Notes: generated by a model not told the origin, from the sequence alone. A DNA stretch of 64,000 nt from Paracentrotus lividus (GCA_940671915.1 CALNVZ010003433.1:35846555-35910554); one strand, 5' to 3'; positions 1 through 11,870 are shown, counted from the stretch's first letter. Translations and numbers: made by a program.

Positions 1-540
1 ATTATTACTCTATGTTTTGGCACAAATACCATATGTATGTATTGCTGTATGTTTTTTTTAACAATATTACCATATGTATGGTATTGCTATGTTTTTTGAA
101 CACAATACCATACGTATGATGCCTGTATGTTATTTTTGGACACAAATACCACATAAGTATCGGTGATCTGCTGTATGTTTTTTTGGCCACAATTAACCAT
201 AGTAGTAGCTGTATTTTTTTTGTATCGTTTATTTGTAAAACACACTATACCAATGCTAAGCGTAATTCGTATGTTTTGCTTTACAAATACCATTATGGAT
301 TGCTTGTTCGTAAATGTTTCATTTTGGCACAAATACATATGTTTTTATGTTTTGCAAAACCTATGTCTGTACCTGTATGGTTTTTTGCACACTCACAGTA
401 GTATTGTATGTTTTGAAATCATATTATATGTTTATGTATGTCTTTTTGACAATAACATATGTATGGTATTCTGTATGTTTTTTGTTTTGCAACAAAACCA
501 CATGGTATGAACACAATACAACTATGTAAGACAAGATTCA
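1..540. repeat. Degenerate AT-rich tandem repeat at the left edge
   Basis: Irregular units of roughly 40-50 bases recur, each with a variant of ACAAATACCATATGTATG followed by a T-run. Units vary in length and spacing, as in a decayed or poorly resolved satellite. The same vocabulary (GTATGGTATT, ACAAATACCA) recurs at 2.2-2.9 kb. All frames are broken and nothing looks coding. Confidence 0.7.
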
Positions 541-2199
541 TGAACCGTCAAATTTGCTACACTCAAGTACGTGGAAGCACGAAAGCACACTTTTATTATT
601 AATTATTTTTATTATACTTTTTTATTTTATTTTTTTTTACAAGTTAAGTTTGAACAATGTCTCTCTAGGTGGAGCCTCTTTCAATCGCCTTGACAATTAG
701 TTTCCCGGTCTCCCCTGACCATCGGGCGGCGATTTCATTGTGATGACGTCGTCAGGGTGGGGAGAACCGACACCGAATGGAATTATTATAGACTCGAAGC
801 GAATAAGGCTTCCTAAATATTTATTACCCAAAATGAACTAAATAGATTATTTCAGAATTACCAGATTATCGTAATGACAATTCTTAGAGAATAATGTGGG
901 AACAATAAACATATTCCACAAAACTGATCCTGAGACATAGTAAATCTTAATCATGTTGGATTTATTTGTATGGCGCGAAAAGCCCGCGAGCACTAAAATT
1001 GCTCTATTTATACCTTTATCATTTGATTCAACTAGCTATATCACTACCTTTAAGAGAAAAGTACAATCGAAGACGCGAGTGAAACAATCTCATAATCAGA
1101 CGTTTCACAATGTATATATTAATATGAATTTGTAATCCTTTCGAATAATGGTAGCACTTTTTATAAACGATACCGGACCTCGAAAGCAAATTAAAGAAAT
1201 TTAACAGTTTATTTCCATCACATTTAGAGAAGTGGGCAAATACAGCATTATCCAATATAATTAGAAATAAAAGAAATGGAGCCTTGAAATCAAGTGGACA
1301 CGTCCCCTCGTTGCCGCCAATTGAGAGAATTAATTACATACCTAGATTCGATACTAATAAATGAACCCCAAGAACCACATAATATAGGCTAATATCCAAA
1401 ATTCACAATAGAAATGACAGCCACACACATTATCGCCAAATTACAATAAGGTACTGTAACAAATAAAGAAAATAAGTATAGGACCAATGAAAGATTATCT
1501 AGCTTTATTATTGTCTGCTGTTGTTGCAATGCAAGACGCGGCCAAAAATTTTCTTTTTATGACTGAACTGGTCTACTTTACCACACTTGCCTCTTCGTCG
1601 TATTATATGTACAGATATATTTTCTTAAGCTTTTAACAACGAGGGTGACGATAACCCCCAGCAACCAAACATCGATGGGGGGGACCGATCTCCCCGTCCA
1701 CCGGGACGCCGCTAATACCTACCGTGTGCTAGTATTGTCACAGGATATTTTTTTTTGGATTAGTTTCTTACAGGAATTGACCAAGTGGTGTTGAACCTAG
1801 TCACTTGATTAGACGAAATGGGAATTAATAGACGCAAATGGAACTAGCGAAATCTGATTCGAAGACAAACATCCAACAGGGATTGAAACCAAGCGGCATT
1901 AGTCAAATGATTATGGCAGGTTTACTGCGAAGTTGGTGTCGTATGGTATGTCCTGTGGTACTATCGTGTGGTACTAGGTAAATAAGCTCATTTGACATAC
2001 ATGTTTAGTATGACAAATCAGTATTTTGTGAAGCTACCTCATTAACTATAATTGCCTCATATTAATATTTTTCTTTTAGGAAATATATTTCCTAAACACA
2101 AAGTAACATCAAGAGCGAAGTTTTGACAATTGCATATATTATCAAGAAATAATAGGACAAATAAACTAACTGTGACCCAAAAAGTTTTTGCTAATATGG
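541..2199. other. Non-coding stretch, no recognisable gene
   Basis: AT-rich sequence with two more GC-rich patches, near 660-780 and 1640-1730. I could not match the patches to each other or to any family. At 1930-1980 short GTATGGTA/GTGTGGTA words foreshadow the tandem array that follows. If the ankyrin-like gene continues leftwards, this would be intron, but no further exon was found. Confidence 0.5.
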
Positions 2200-2880
2200 T
2201 ATATATTACAGGTATGGTATCATGGTGTCTAGCGGCAGTCCTGTGGTAACGCTGTGGTATCTTAATTAAAGGCGTGTTGGTTTCCCGTCGCAACGGTATG
2301 TTATAATCCTGGTAAGTGTGTGCGTATTGATGTGTTGGTACTAGTTCGGATAATGCTATTAAGTATTTTTGCTGTATGGTACACTGTATTGTATTTTTTG
2401 TGCACTTGTGCTTAAAATACCAATAGGAAATCCTGTGTATTTGTGCCCAAAAAAACGATAGGAAATCCTTGGTTATTTGTCCAAAAACCATAGGAAATCC
2501 TATTGTATTTGGCTGTATTGCGTACTTCTGTATGGTATTTTGTGTGTATTTGTGCAAAACCATAGGAATATCCTATTGGTTTTTGGCTGCGTATCTGGGT
2601 ACTGCTGTATAGTATTTTGTGTGATGGCCAAAAAAACCATAGGAAATCTGTGTATTTGTGCCAAAAAACCATAGGAAATCCTATGGTATTTTTGGCTGTA
2701 TGGTACTGCTGTATGGTATTTTGTGTGGTATTTGTGCCAAAAAAACATAAGAAATCCTATGGTATTTTGGCTGTATGATACTGCTGTATGGTATTTTGTG
2801 TGGTATTTGTGCCAAAAAACCATAGGAAAATCCTGTGGTATTTTGTATGGTACCGTTGTGTGGTACCACACGATATTTTT
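2200..2880. repeat. Tandem array with a unit of about 75 bp
   Basis: The clearest units start near 2661, 2737 and 2812. Each has a run like CCAAAAAACCATAGGAAAT, then GGTATTTTGGCTGTATGG, then TACTGCTGTATGG, then a GTGTGGTATTTGTG segment. Upstream units from about 2400 are shorter and partly deleted. GGAAATCC and its complement occur within units, giving local hairpins. Open frames here are by-products of the repeat. Confidence 0.8.
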
Positions 2881-3264
2881 GTAAGGGAAATCTTGTACAC
2901 ATTACGTTGTTGTCGAGTCATAGCAGTTCAGTTCAAGTAAAATTGTTCGTTCATTTTTTAAATGTTTTTCCTCAGTCCAATCCCTTCCGATAGTCACATC
3001 TAACCTAAATCTAACCCGCCTCGAATAATATTCCAGTCTCGTTCCCACTATTTGTCCAAACTTGCTAACTCTAGTCTTTATTCCTCGTTCGGACTCAGTT
3101 CAAATCATTCTCATCACATTTTTATATTGTCCCATTCATGTTTAAGCGAAACGGAATTGTAATCGGGTCCTTTAGGACTACAGCCTGACTGACATTCATA
3201 TAAAAATAATAAATTCATCAAACAAACAATTATTTGATAAATAAATAAATAAGTTGTTCCTTAC

Positions 3265-6200
3265 GTGAAAATCCTTCATTTATTGCGTGTGCGTAGGTAT
3301 TCAAGCCATTGGCATCCCTAATATCCAACGCAGTTGTGTTAGCTGATATTACTTTCAATAAATCATCCACCTGTACAAACAAAATATATGTAAAACAATT
3401 TATACAATTACACATAAATAGATATCCGCTTTGTTTTATTTTTCCGAAATGTATACCTTACATAAATTTATAAATGTAATATATAAATAATAAATCTAAT
3501 AGACAATCATTTAAGGACGTTGCACAGTTGAAACGAAGTCCATGTCATTTTCATCAAATTTTGCACAGAGTTACTTTGGTATCTATGTATGCCAAAAATG
3601 CAAAAAATAATATAGGTCCATGTGCTTGATTGTAGAGGAACGCGCCGAAAACGTCCAAATAGCGTGAAAATCCACTCTGAATTACACTTGATTCAAAATT
3701 ATGCTCCCAGACATTCAAAATCCCTGTCATTTTCATTAAAATTTGCAAAATTGTAGAGGAATAGGTACTCAATGGGTAGAAGCATTCAAAAAAGGTGTCC
3801 ATGTGCTCGTTTTTAAGCTATCGGAGCCCGAATACACTGTTCGTCATAAAGGTGGAATATTTTTTTCTGGCTCAAGCGACATTATGTTGCTCCGTTATTA
3901 ATTTCTTGTATGTGTTTGTCACCGCTTTCACTTTCTGGGATCCAGGGTATATCTTGGACGCTCCCTCAACCCTTCCCGGGGATTTTTCTTCAAAAAAGTT
4001 TGTCACCCCCAGAAGATGGCCATTTTTGTCATTTTTTCTTATTTTGGGGGCCCTTTTTTGTTCACGCGACCCAACAAGGCCCCCTCAGTCCTACCCCAAG
4101 GAAACGCGTCTGAGGTGGAGATTTGTTATTGTTCTTTAAATTAAATCTAGATTTATTGTTACAGGCTCGACTCTTTTGTCTAGGGAAGGGGTCAAAATTT
4201 ATTTTGATTGGGGTTCAACATTCATTTTATTCATTTCTACACCATGTAAATTTCTATCTTCCCTAAATGGTATTGTAAAATCGCAACCAAACATAAATCA
4301 AAATAAAATATTATCAATAATGACTATTTACAGCCTTGTCATCAAGGCTAAACAAAATTTAAGGGGAAAATGATGATATTTAAGGTGAAAGGTGCTTTTT
4401 CATTTCTTTTGTTTTCAGCATAAACATGATAAAGATGGAATAAAATATTCCGAATTTTCACCAATCTCGTTTTTTACTTCAACCGCTCCCATAGACAAGA
4501 GACCTTAGCCTGTCCCCAGAAATATAGATTTAACTTAAAGAACAATATAAAACAGTACACATCAGTCGCGTTTCCTAGGGGTAGGACTGAGGAGGGCTTG
4601 ATCGGCCGGGAAAACAAAAAGGGGCCCCAAAATGAGAAAAAATGACAAAAATGGGCATCACGGGGGTTGACAAAACTTTTTTTGAAAAAGGTCCACGTGA
4701 AGTGTTGGGAAAATGTCCAAGATATAGCCAGGGTCCCAAAAAGTAAAAGCAGGGACGAACATATTCACGAAATTAAAGTCAGAGCAAAATCATGTCGCTA
4801 TAGCGGCAAAAAAATATTCCACCTTTATGACGGACAGTGTAGTTGCGAATTGGCTTGAAAACCACAAAAACGCACCGAAAAAGTCAAACAAGTTTGAGAA
4901 TCCAACTTATATTACACTTGATTCAAAATCATGCTCTCGAACATTCAAAAACTATGTCAATTTCATCAAAATTTGCCAAGTTGTAGAGGAATATAAACTA
5001 AAAGATAGGGGTCCATGTGCTCGTTTTCAAAATATCGGCGCTGTAATAGTTGCGAGTCGACTTGAAAACCACCGAAACGTGCCAAAAATACTCAAAAATG
5101 TGAAAACTCTATCTAATTTTCGACTTATTCAAAATCCTGCTCCCAAACATTTACAATTCATTTCATATCCATCGCAATCTCTAGAATAACACGAACATGC
5201 ATTACCATAAATGCTTTACATATCTCTGCAAGTAGGTAAATAATGAACAAAAAGAAGGAATAAATAACTTATTTATAAAGTTCATTTCTTTTAACTCTTT
5301 GAACGCTGGATCGCGTTGTATATTAAGTCACGTTGCACAGTTATGTTTCTGCGCATCTTGACCGCGCATCCTGGGTGCGCATTATTTACTACGTCACAAT
5401 GGAAAAATATTCAGCGCTCATGGGCGATCCAGCGCTCAAGGAGTTAAAAGGAATGAACTTTATAGATATATCTATAACATATATGTTATTTATTCCATCT
5501 TAATTTCTGTTCATTTTTACCTACTTGCAGAGATAAGTAAATGGTGCATGTTCGTGTTATTCTAAAGATAGTAATGGATATGAAATGAATTGTAAATGTT
5601 TTGGAGCAGGATTTTAAATAAGTCGAAATTTAGATTGCGTTTTCACATTTTTGCGTATTTTTGGCTCGTTTCGGTGGTTTTCAAGTCGACTCGCAACTAT
5701 TACAGCGCCGATAAATTATTTTGAAAACGCGCACATGGACCCCCATTTCATATTGTTCCTACGTATCTTTTAGTTTGTATTCCTCTACAACCTGGCAAAT
5801 TTTGATGAAATTGACATGGATTTTGAATGTTAGAGAGCATGATTTTGAATGAAGTATAATATAGATTGAATTCTCAGACTTGTTTGACGTTTTCGGTGCG
5901 TTTTTATGGTTTTCAAGCCTATGCGCAACTATTCGGGCTCCGACAGCTTAAAAACAAGCACATGGTCCCCCCCTTTTTTTTAATGTTTCTACCCATTGAG
6001 TATGTATTCCTCTACAACTTTGCATTTTTTTAAATGAAAAGTAAAGGGATTTTGAATGTTTGGGAGGATAATTTTGAATCAAGTGTAATTTAAAGTGGAT
6101 TTTCACGCTTTTTTGACGTTTTCAGCGCGTTTTTGTGACTTTTCAAGCCGATTCGCGAGTATTTGGGCGCCGATAGTTCGAAAACGAGCACATGGACCCC

Positions 6201-7842
6201 CATTTTTTAAAGTTTCTACATGTTTATTTATGATGAATCCCTCTACAACTTTACAAATTTTGATGAGACTGTCATGTCATGGCTTTTAAAAAATGTGCAC
6301 CTTAAATTATATTTTGTTATTTCTTGTAGATTCCAAGCCTCTAAGATATGGTTTTTACCATTTTACGCACCATTTTCGCCACATGAGGGCGCTGCTGACT
6401 TGAAAATAAGTACAAATGTGCCAGTTTAAACAATTTCGCCATCTTTGGTATAAACTTTGTAACAAATTGGGAAGGTTTGATAAAATTTGATACGGTTTTG
6501 ACAAAGTAATGAGGATTTTAGCTCGTTTGTTCCAATCGCGAGGTCTAACAGAGGCCAATTTCTTAAATTTTGCGTACTTTACATGCCATCCAAATATGGC
6601 AACTTCAAAGTCCCGTAGCAAAAAATCAAGCACATAAACCTATATTATTTTTTTTGCATTTTTGGCATACATAGATACCAAGGTAACTCTGTGCAAAATT
6701 TGGTGAAAATGACATGGACTTCGTTTTAACTGTGCAACGTCCTTAATGTTTTATTATAGGTTTTCCGGGTCAATTTTAAACTCTTTTCAATCTAGTTAGT
6801 TTGTGCTCATTCAGTTTAAACGATACCTCACGGAGCGGAGCTATCGGTCAATTGAATCAACGTTTAGACTTTTTAATCGCGATCACATTTTGGACGAAAG
6901 TGCTTGTAAGAAATTTCAAATTGATCGGAGATAGTTTAAACTTGACCGGGAAAGCCTACATCACTGCATTGTTATTACGTCCACTACTTCATGTACGCGG
7001 AGTTTCATTTGAAGCTTTGTTTGGCACATCAAGCGCACTTCTTCCATCAGGTAGCATTCACAGCAAATTAACACAAGAATTGCAAACTTATCCATTATAG
7101 ACCTCCCAGAGGTAATTTCATAACAAACATTAAAAAAAAAAAAAAAAAAATGCTTGTATTGTAATAAGTAGTGATATTGCATTTATTTGGCACCCAATAA
7201 CGAGCGTAAAACTTATTACAGAATTACCTCGGACAGGGAATCATGCTCACTTAAAATTGTACCCCCCCCCCCAAAAAAAAAAAAAATACTATCGTGCTTT
7301 CATAGAAATGATCTATTGACTGCTTTGAGGTGCATGGTCGTTTTTAGGGCTTGAGGGGACTTCCGAATCAACTATGACCCAAGACCGTAGGTCGCCGGTC
7401 ATATCATGGCAGATTATGAGGAACCCGAGAGTGACGTACCTAGATACATTTGTTATATTGCTGGGTATATTTTTCTGAAAACACATCTATAAAAATATGT
7501 TGCTTCCTCACGAAGGGCCATAACTTAAAAGATTTGCTATACACTTACAGCATTGGAAGAGAAACTCTCAGGTGAAGTCACATTATAACACTCAAAACTT
7601 AATTGTCATTTTGGTGGGTTCTAACAAAACTTCAAAAGTAGCTTTCTTTTATTTTTCTGCTATTATTGAAATCAACATAAATTTTATTAAGATTTATTTA
7701 CCTGTACCAGATCACCTTTATCGATTGAACTAAACAGTGCTTTCTTAATCGTTGCTAGCTGTTGTTCTCGACTAATAAAAACATCATCACTTTCAGTCTC
7801 AGAAGGCAGCTGCCCACGACCAACTGTTCGCACCGTCGCCAT
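3265..7842 (-). CDS. 5' part of an ankyrin-repeat-like protein gene (two exons)
   Basis: Two exons join cleanly on the minus strand. Exon 1 (7842 down to 7702, 47 codons) starts ATGGCG with G at +4, begins MATVRTVGRG and ends ...DKGDLVQ before a GTAAAT donor. Exon 2 (3370 down to 3265) follows a GTTTGTACAG acceptor in phase 0, encodes VDDLLKVISAN...LDIRDANGLNTY...INEG and ends at a GTAAGG donor. The pattern LLKV..ANTTALDIRDANGLN..AHAINEG resembles one ankyrin repeat (hydrophobic helix, then D-x-x-G-x-N). This would make it a protein-interaction scaffold; family membership is inference from a single repeat. The rest lies left of base 1. The intron holds a 3.2 kb palindromic element and a small MITE, and another MITE lies about 150 bp upstream of the start codon. 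Confidence 0.6.
3511..6746. mobile_element. 3.2 kb palindromic (foldback) TIR element
   Basis: The ends are inverted copies: the left begins TTAAGGACGTTGCACAGTT and the right ends AACTGTGCAACGTCCTTAA, with about 100 bases of clear inverted match (3511-3612 against 6643-6746). Inside, both arms carry subrepeats of about 215 bases, recognisable by CTACAACTTT...TTTTGATGA, TTTTGAATGTT and ACATGGACCCCC. The symmetry axis is near 5375, in a GC-richer segment with GGATCGCG/CGATCC. The left arm is longer because another element is nested at 3833-4841. The outermost TTAA on both ends could be a TTAA target duplication, as in piggyBac-type elements, but no transposase is present and this is inference. 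It sits in the first intron of the ankyrin-like gene. Confidence 0.8.
3833..4841. mobile_element. 1.0 kb hairpin TIR element, copy 1 (nested)
   Basis: Flanked by TA on each side, with TIRs CACTGTTCGTCATAAAGG (left) and CCTTTATGACGGACAGTG (right). Inverted similarity continues inwards for about 300 bases, including GGGGCCCTTTTTTG-type blocks and CAGTCCTACCCCAAGG against its complement, so almost the whole element can fold back. No transposase is encoded. It interrupts the left arm of the 3.2 kb palindromic element, so it inserted later. A second copy lies at 15569-16570. The TA flank fits a Tc1/mariner-like mode of insertion. Confidence 0.85.
6756..6958. mobile_element. Short MITE with TTGACCGGGAAA-type ends, copy 1
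   Basis: The left end ATAGGTTTTCCGGGTCAA and the right end TTGACCGGGAAAGCCTA are imperfect inverted repeats about 200 bases apart. The same ends bound a longer relative at 25907-26371. The open frame at 6801-7100 merely crosses this element and is not considered coding. Confidence 0.65.
6959..7701. other. Intron sequence with homopolymers, no other feature
   Basis: Contains an A-run (about 7131-7150), a C-run followed by an A-run (7261-7287) and otherwise unremarkable AT-rich sequence belonging to intron 1 of the ankyrin-like gene. Confidence 0.5.
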
Positions 7843-7995
7843 CGTCAAGTTCGTTCTCGATCACGATGTCTTAAAGTGGTGCTGATAGAGGCTGATTAAA
7901 AAGTTAAATATGCGATGAATTATGCCTATTTTCTTCTCAAATTTCATATTATACCTAGTTTATTTCGCATATCGAAATGAGGAGAGGGAAGTCTG

Positions 7996-8133
7996 GAGGG
8001 TGTTTCATGAAAGGACTTGTCGGACGTTTTATCCGACAAACTGTTATAAGCTACTGAAATGCTTGCATCTGATTGGCTGAGAGCAAATTTGTCGGATAAA
8101 ATGTCCGACAGGTCCTTTGATGAAATGCCCCCC
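7996..8133. mobile_element. 138 bp MITE, copy 1
   Basis: A near-perfect hairpin unit whose ends are GGGTGTTTCATGAAAGG and CCTTTGATGAAATGCCCCCC, with an inner inverted pair ACTTGTCGGAC / GTCCGACAGGTC. The centre reads TGCTTGCATCTGATTGGC. A second, nearly identical copy lies at 33651-33789 in intron 1 of P450 gene 2. This copy is about 150 bp upstream of the ankyrin-like start codon. Confidence 0.85.
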
Positions 8134-8348
8134 AGGTTGAATACCAATCCTGATATTACGTTTGTTTAAAGTTCAACTTACTTATCACTATAGCTTACCT
8201 ACTTGTATAGCATGTCAAAGAAAAACTTATTTCAGAAAACAAATAACATCTTGGAAAGAAATGTTTACTTGGTTTATGTTATATTTAGGACATGTTTATT
8301 AGCCCATTTTGGCTACAATTCAATGCTGGTTACAATATAAGCAATATG

Positions 8349-8400
<52 letters not shown>

Positions 8401-10600
8401 GTGTATAGGTTTCATTCTATTGTAGCACACAATTGTTATTAATATAATACAGAATTATTCACCACTTGCGTTCTGAAGTATTTGGAGTTTAATTTTGATC
8501 ATTGCCTGAAACAACCAATTACATAAATCAAATATATTTAACATCGTAAATAATCAATTTTATTAACTCATTTTAAAGGTCATAATGTTTGTTCTAAAAC
8601 ATGTAGAATATTTTAACATATTATCATTATGATCTCTACAAAGTCAGTTTTCTCTCTCTTTCTCTCTCTTATTTTTCCTTGACAAACTTGCGCTATAACG
8701 AGGGAAACAACGTTCATCCCTTATAATTGAGAACGTACAGTTCAATTGTAATAACGAAAGTAAAGAGGTAAATTAACTGAGACTAACTAAATATACATAA
8801 TACATACTTAATACCCGCCGAAAAGTTTCCTTCTAAATACAGATTTAATAAACAGACATCGTTGTTAAAAAATATCAAATCAAACTCACCTTTAAAACAT
8901 ATATTCCAAATTAACGTAGTAATCATATGAAAACAAGTCCAAACTCACGGAACTTAAGCTTATATCTCTCAATATGCACAATATATGCAGGAGAAAGTAC
9001 AACTTGCAAAGGACGTCTTAACGTTCACCAGCTTACAACTTACAAGCTTCAGCACCCCTTTATTTCTTCTTCTGTTAAACAGATGCTTAACTGCTATTAT
9101 AATGTGGGTTGACTGGATTTGATACCTTAAAGAGCGCCTTAATTATTCGCCGATCTCAACCTCTTTCTTTTCTTTTTCAAAGGAACGTGTTTGAATAGCA
9201 TGATAGAGGGGGGGGGGTTAAGAGGGTATAGAGAGTGTGATCGTAATGGAAAAGGGGGCATTTATATCGGGAATACGGATTGTGTTCAGAGAGGAATTAT
9301 GAAGAAAATGAAGAAGAAAAAAAATAATTGAAGAGAAGAAGAGAGAGATGGGATCGGGAGGGAGGATGGGTGTTATGGAAAGGTAGAGAGCTGAGGAGGA
9401 AGGGGTAGGCCTATTTTGTGGGTTAGGAATACCATATGTAAATGTGTTGAGGGACACATGTAAGGTCAAATGAAATAAATAAGAAAAGGGGAGAAATAGA
9501 GAGAGATAGAGAGAGAGAGAGAGGGAGAGAGAGAGAGAGAGATAAAAGAAAGAGAGAAAGGAAAAAAAGAGAGGGGGTGAAAGTTATAAAGGTTCTTATA
9601 AAAATTCACAGACCATTTTTTCCCCTTTGATTCCGAGGCAATAGACTGTTTGAAGGAGAAATCTACAATGGCTCACAACAATAATGTTTTCCTGGCTGAA
9701 ATGCTCTCTGGAATGGAATGTATATTCCTTTTAGTTTCTCTACGATTCAGTACTTTGACAATTTCTGTGTCGAAATACAAGCGGCAATACAATGTTCTGC
9801 CCTCGAAGAAAAGAGAGAAAATATAAGAAATGAGCAAAGGTTTGAAGAAAATGTTATGGATGTTTAAAGTAGTGACTTGCAAGCTGCTCCTTCATTTGAT
9901 GCGTTCTGAAAATTGTCTTTTTCAGGTTCTCGATACAAAATATATTTATTTCGTACGACGGGCGTTTATAAACATGGATTTCATGATAAATCGAAAACCT
10001 CTTTAAAAAAAAGAAGGTAATTTAAAAAATTTACATTACACGAAATGCGGTAGATGACCATGCAAGTGACGCAAAAATTCAAACTTAAATATTTCATAAC
10101 TTCGTTGTCGTTCAATAACTTTTCTTCAAATCCTCATATTTTACCAATAAATACAAGGACTGTGCCTGTTTGACTCCCGACCCCCCCCCCCCCCCTCCAA
10201 AAAAAACACACAAACAAAACAAAACAAAACAAAACAACAACAAAAAAAACAAAAAACAAAAACAAACAAAAAACAAACAAACAAACAAATAAACCAAAAA
10301 AAAAATAAATAAAAAAATAAAACAAAACAAAATACAGTGGTGGCCAAAATTTAATTTTTGTAAAGCTCTTTGAGTAGTAAAACTAGAAAAGCTCTAATTA
10401 ACCAGATATTATTATTGTTATGATTAGTTATTAGAACGCCCAATATGCCCAAAACCACCCAAAGTATATGGGATTCTGAAACCACTGTGCCGTCATGACT
10501 TTTTAGTATAGGGTCTCACGCATATCTTTATACCAAAATTTATATAATTTCGACTACTAGTATCGGGTAATGCGCAACTTCAAAAATTATTACTCCGGTG
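8134..10600. other. Intergenic region rich in simple repeats
   Basis: No gene recognised. Holds an uninterrupted A-run at about 8350-8398, a purine-rich GA tract from about 9190 to 9575 (GAGAGA runs with G-runs), and a C-run followed by an AAAC/AAAAC microsatellite at about 10181-10333. Open frames here (for example on the minus strand at 9218-9469 and 10112-10347) are low-complexity by-products. Confidence 0.6.
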
Positions 10601-10601
10601 A

Positions 10602-10870
10602 TTTGCACAATGGAAGCGTCGTAGTTGTAATGGTTCTGACTCTCGCCTTTCAATCAGAGGGTCGCAGGCTCGAATCCCACCCGCGGCGTTAATTTCCTTC
10701 CGCATGAAATTAATCCACGATATGTTGCATTCGACCAGGTGAGGTGAATGGGTACCGGTAGAAAGCAATTCCGTGAGCACCTTTCGGGGTAGCCTAGCTA
10801 TAAGCCGGGTAATAATTCGTTAACACTATAAGCGCTTAGAATCTCAAGGTGGATATATATATTTATTAAG
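10602..10870 (+). mobile_element. tRNA-derived SINE
   Basis: The 5' part resembles a tRNA with RNA polymerase III internal promoter boxes: an A-box-like TAATGGTTCTGA at 10628-10639 and a B box GGCTCGAATCC at 10667-10677. A non-tRNA body follows (GTGAGGTGAATGGGTACCGG, then CACCTTTCGGGGTAGCC) and an AT-rich tail near 10850-10870. It does not fold as an intact tRNA gene, because the body runs straight on after the B box without an acceptor-stem partner. The strand follows the A-box to B-box order. Confidence 0.75.
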
Positions 10871-11504
10871 CGCTATTATAAACATGATAAATGCAACTAT
10901 TTATCATTATTACAATCCAATATGTTACATGACTGAGCCATTAAAATTCTTTACATTTATAAAATATGGATCGATTTTCAGAAAGGTTCATTGCTATAAC
11001 ATGCAGCTGCAATCTGGACACCTGATGGCGGATCCGAAAGTTTCGGGGATGGGGGTGGGGTATAACCGTCAATGGGGGGGGGGGGGGGGGAGGCGTAAAC
11101 TTTCCTATAATATTTCCTATATGTATTATACTGTGTTCAATACGTGACCCTCAAAATGAATATGGGTGTCCGCCTCTCCATATACTCCGACAGAAAGGGG
11201 ACAATAGTATACGATGATTATCAGAACTTCTATTCTAAGGGTGTTGAAATCGAACAAAGAGATCTCGTCTCGGGCGCCCGCAGGCCCCCACAGAGCAATC
11301 TTAATCGGAAAATGGAGTACTTTTGAACAATGTTGAATGGAATACTAGAAGCACAGGGTCAGAGTTCTTTCTTTCTATTACTTCTCTTTCGGGTCGGTGT
11401 GAGATAACATGGAGTAAATTGTTTATTTTGCCCGTTGTTCTCCTGTCGTTCTGAATATTTGCGAAACACTTTGCTGTGGCAAAATGAGCAAGCGTGTAGA
11501 TAGG
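10871..11504. other. Upstream region of P450 gene 1
   Basis: Contains long G-runs near 11035-11095 (a G-rich tract resembling the termini of the G-rich TIR family seen at 17145-17480). No exon was recognised. Confidence 0.4.
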
Positions 11505-11514
11505 CTATAAAATA
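11505..11514 (+). promoter_or_regulatory. Candidate TATA box of P450 gene 1
   Basis: CTATAAAATA lies about 350 bases upstream of the gene 1 start codon. A start site about 30 bases downstream (near 11535-11545) would give a 5' leader of about 325 bases. This is a pattern match only, with no initiator or transcript evidence. Confidence 0.4.
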
Positions 11515-11792
11515 AAGTAGCACATCTGCGCTCTCAGGATCTTTTCACGTTCGTCGTTAGACCTATTTGCTGAATAACTCATAACACAGCACAAGGCTGG
11601 CAAGGGATGTCTTTCATGTTTGCATTTCGATGATTCGCGGTTGATTTGAAATGTCTGCTGATCGTTAATTCTCAGTTGTGATCTGATAACATCGTAGAGT
11701 GAATTCAGTTATTTTTACTACCAAGTAGATCGTTCAATTTTTGAACTTGCAACACATATTTTTGTAATATGGCATGGCTTGCCTGGTGATCG

Positions 11793-11870
11793 ATGAGTGA
11801 TACAGGCGATGTTGACGTGGATCTCGTTTTCCATATCAAACTATACAGTACACCCCGCAATTCGATATGA
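11793..11870 (+). promoter_or_regulatory. Upstream ORF overlapping the P450 gene 1 start codon
   Basis: An ATG at 11793 opens a 25-codon frame that ends with TGA at 11868-11870, overlapping the P450 ATG (11867-11869) as ATGA. A shorter upstream ORF runs from 11769 to 11789. If the leader is not spliced here, these would reduce initiation at the P450 start or allow termination-reinitiation. Regulation is inference. Confidence 0.35.

Noticed and set aside
6801..7100. 99-codon plus-strand frame
   Set aside because: It overlaps a small MITE and has no recognisable domain or splice support.
10602..10690. Possible functional tRNA gene
   Set aside because: A and B boxes are present but the acceptor stem is not, and the body continues as a SINE.
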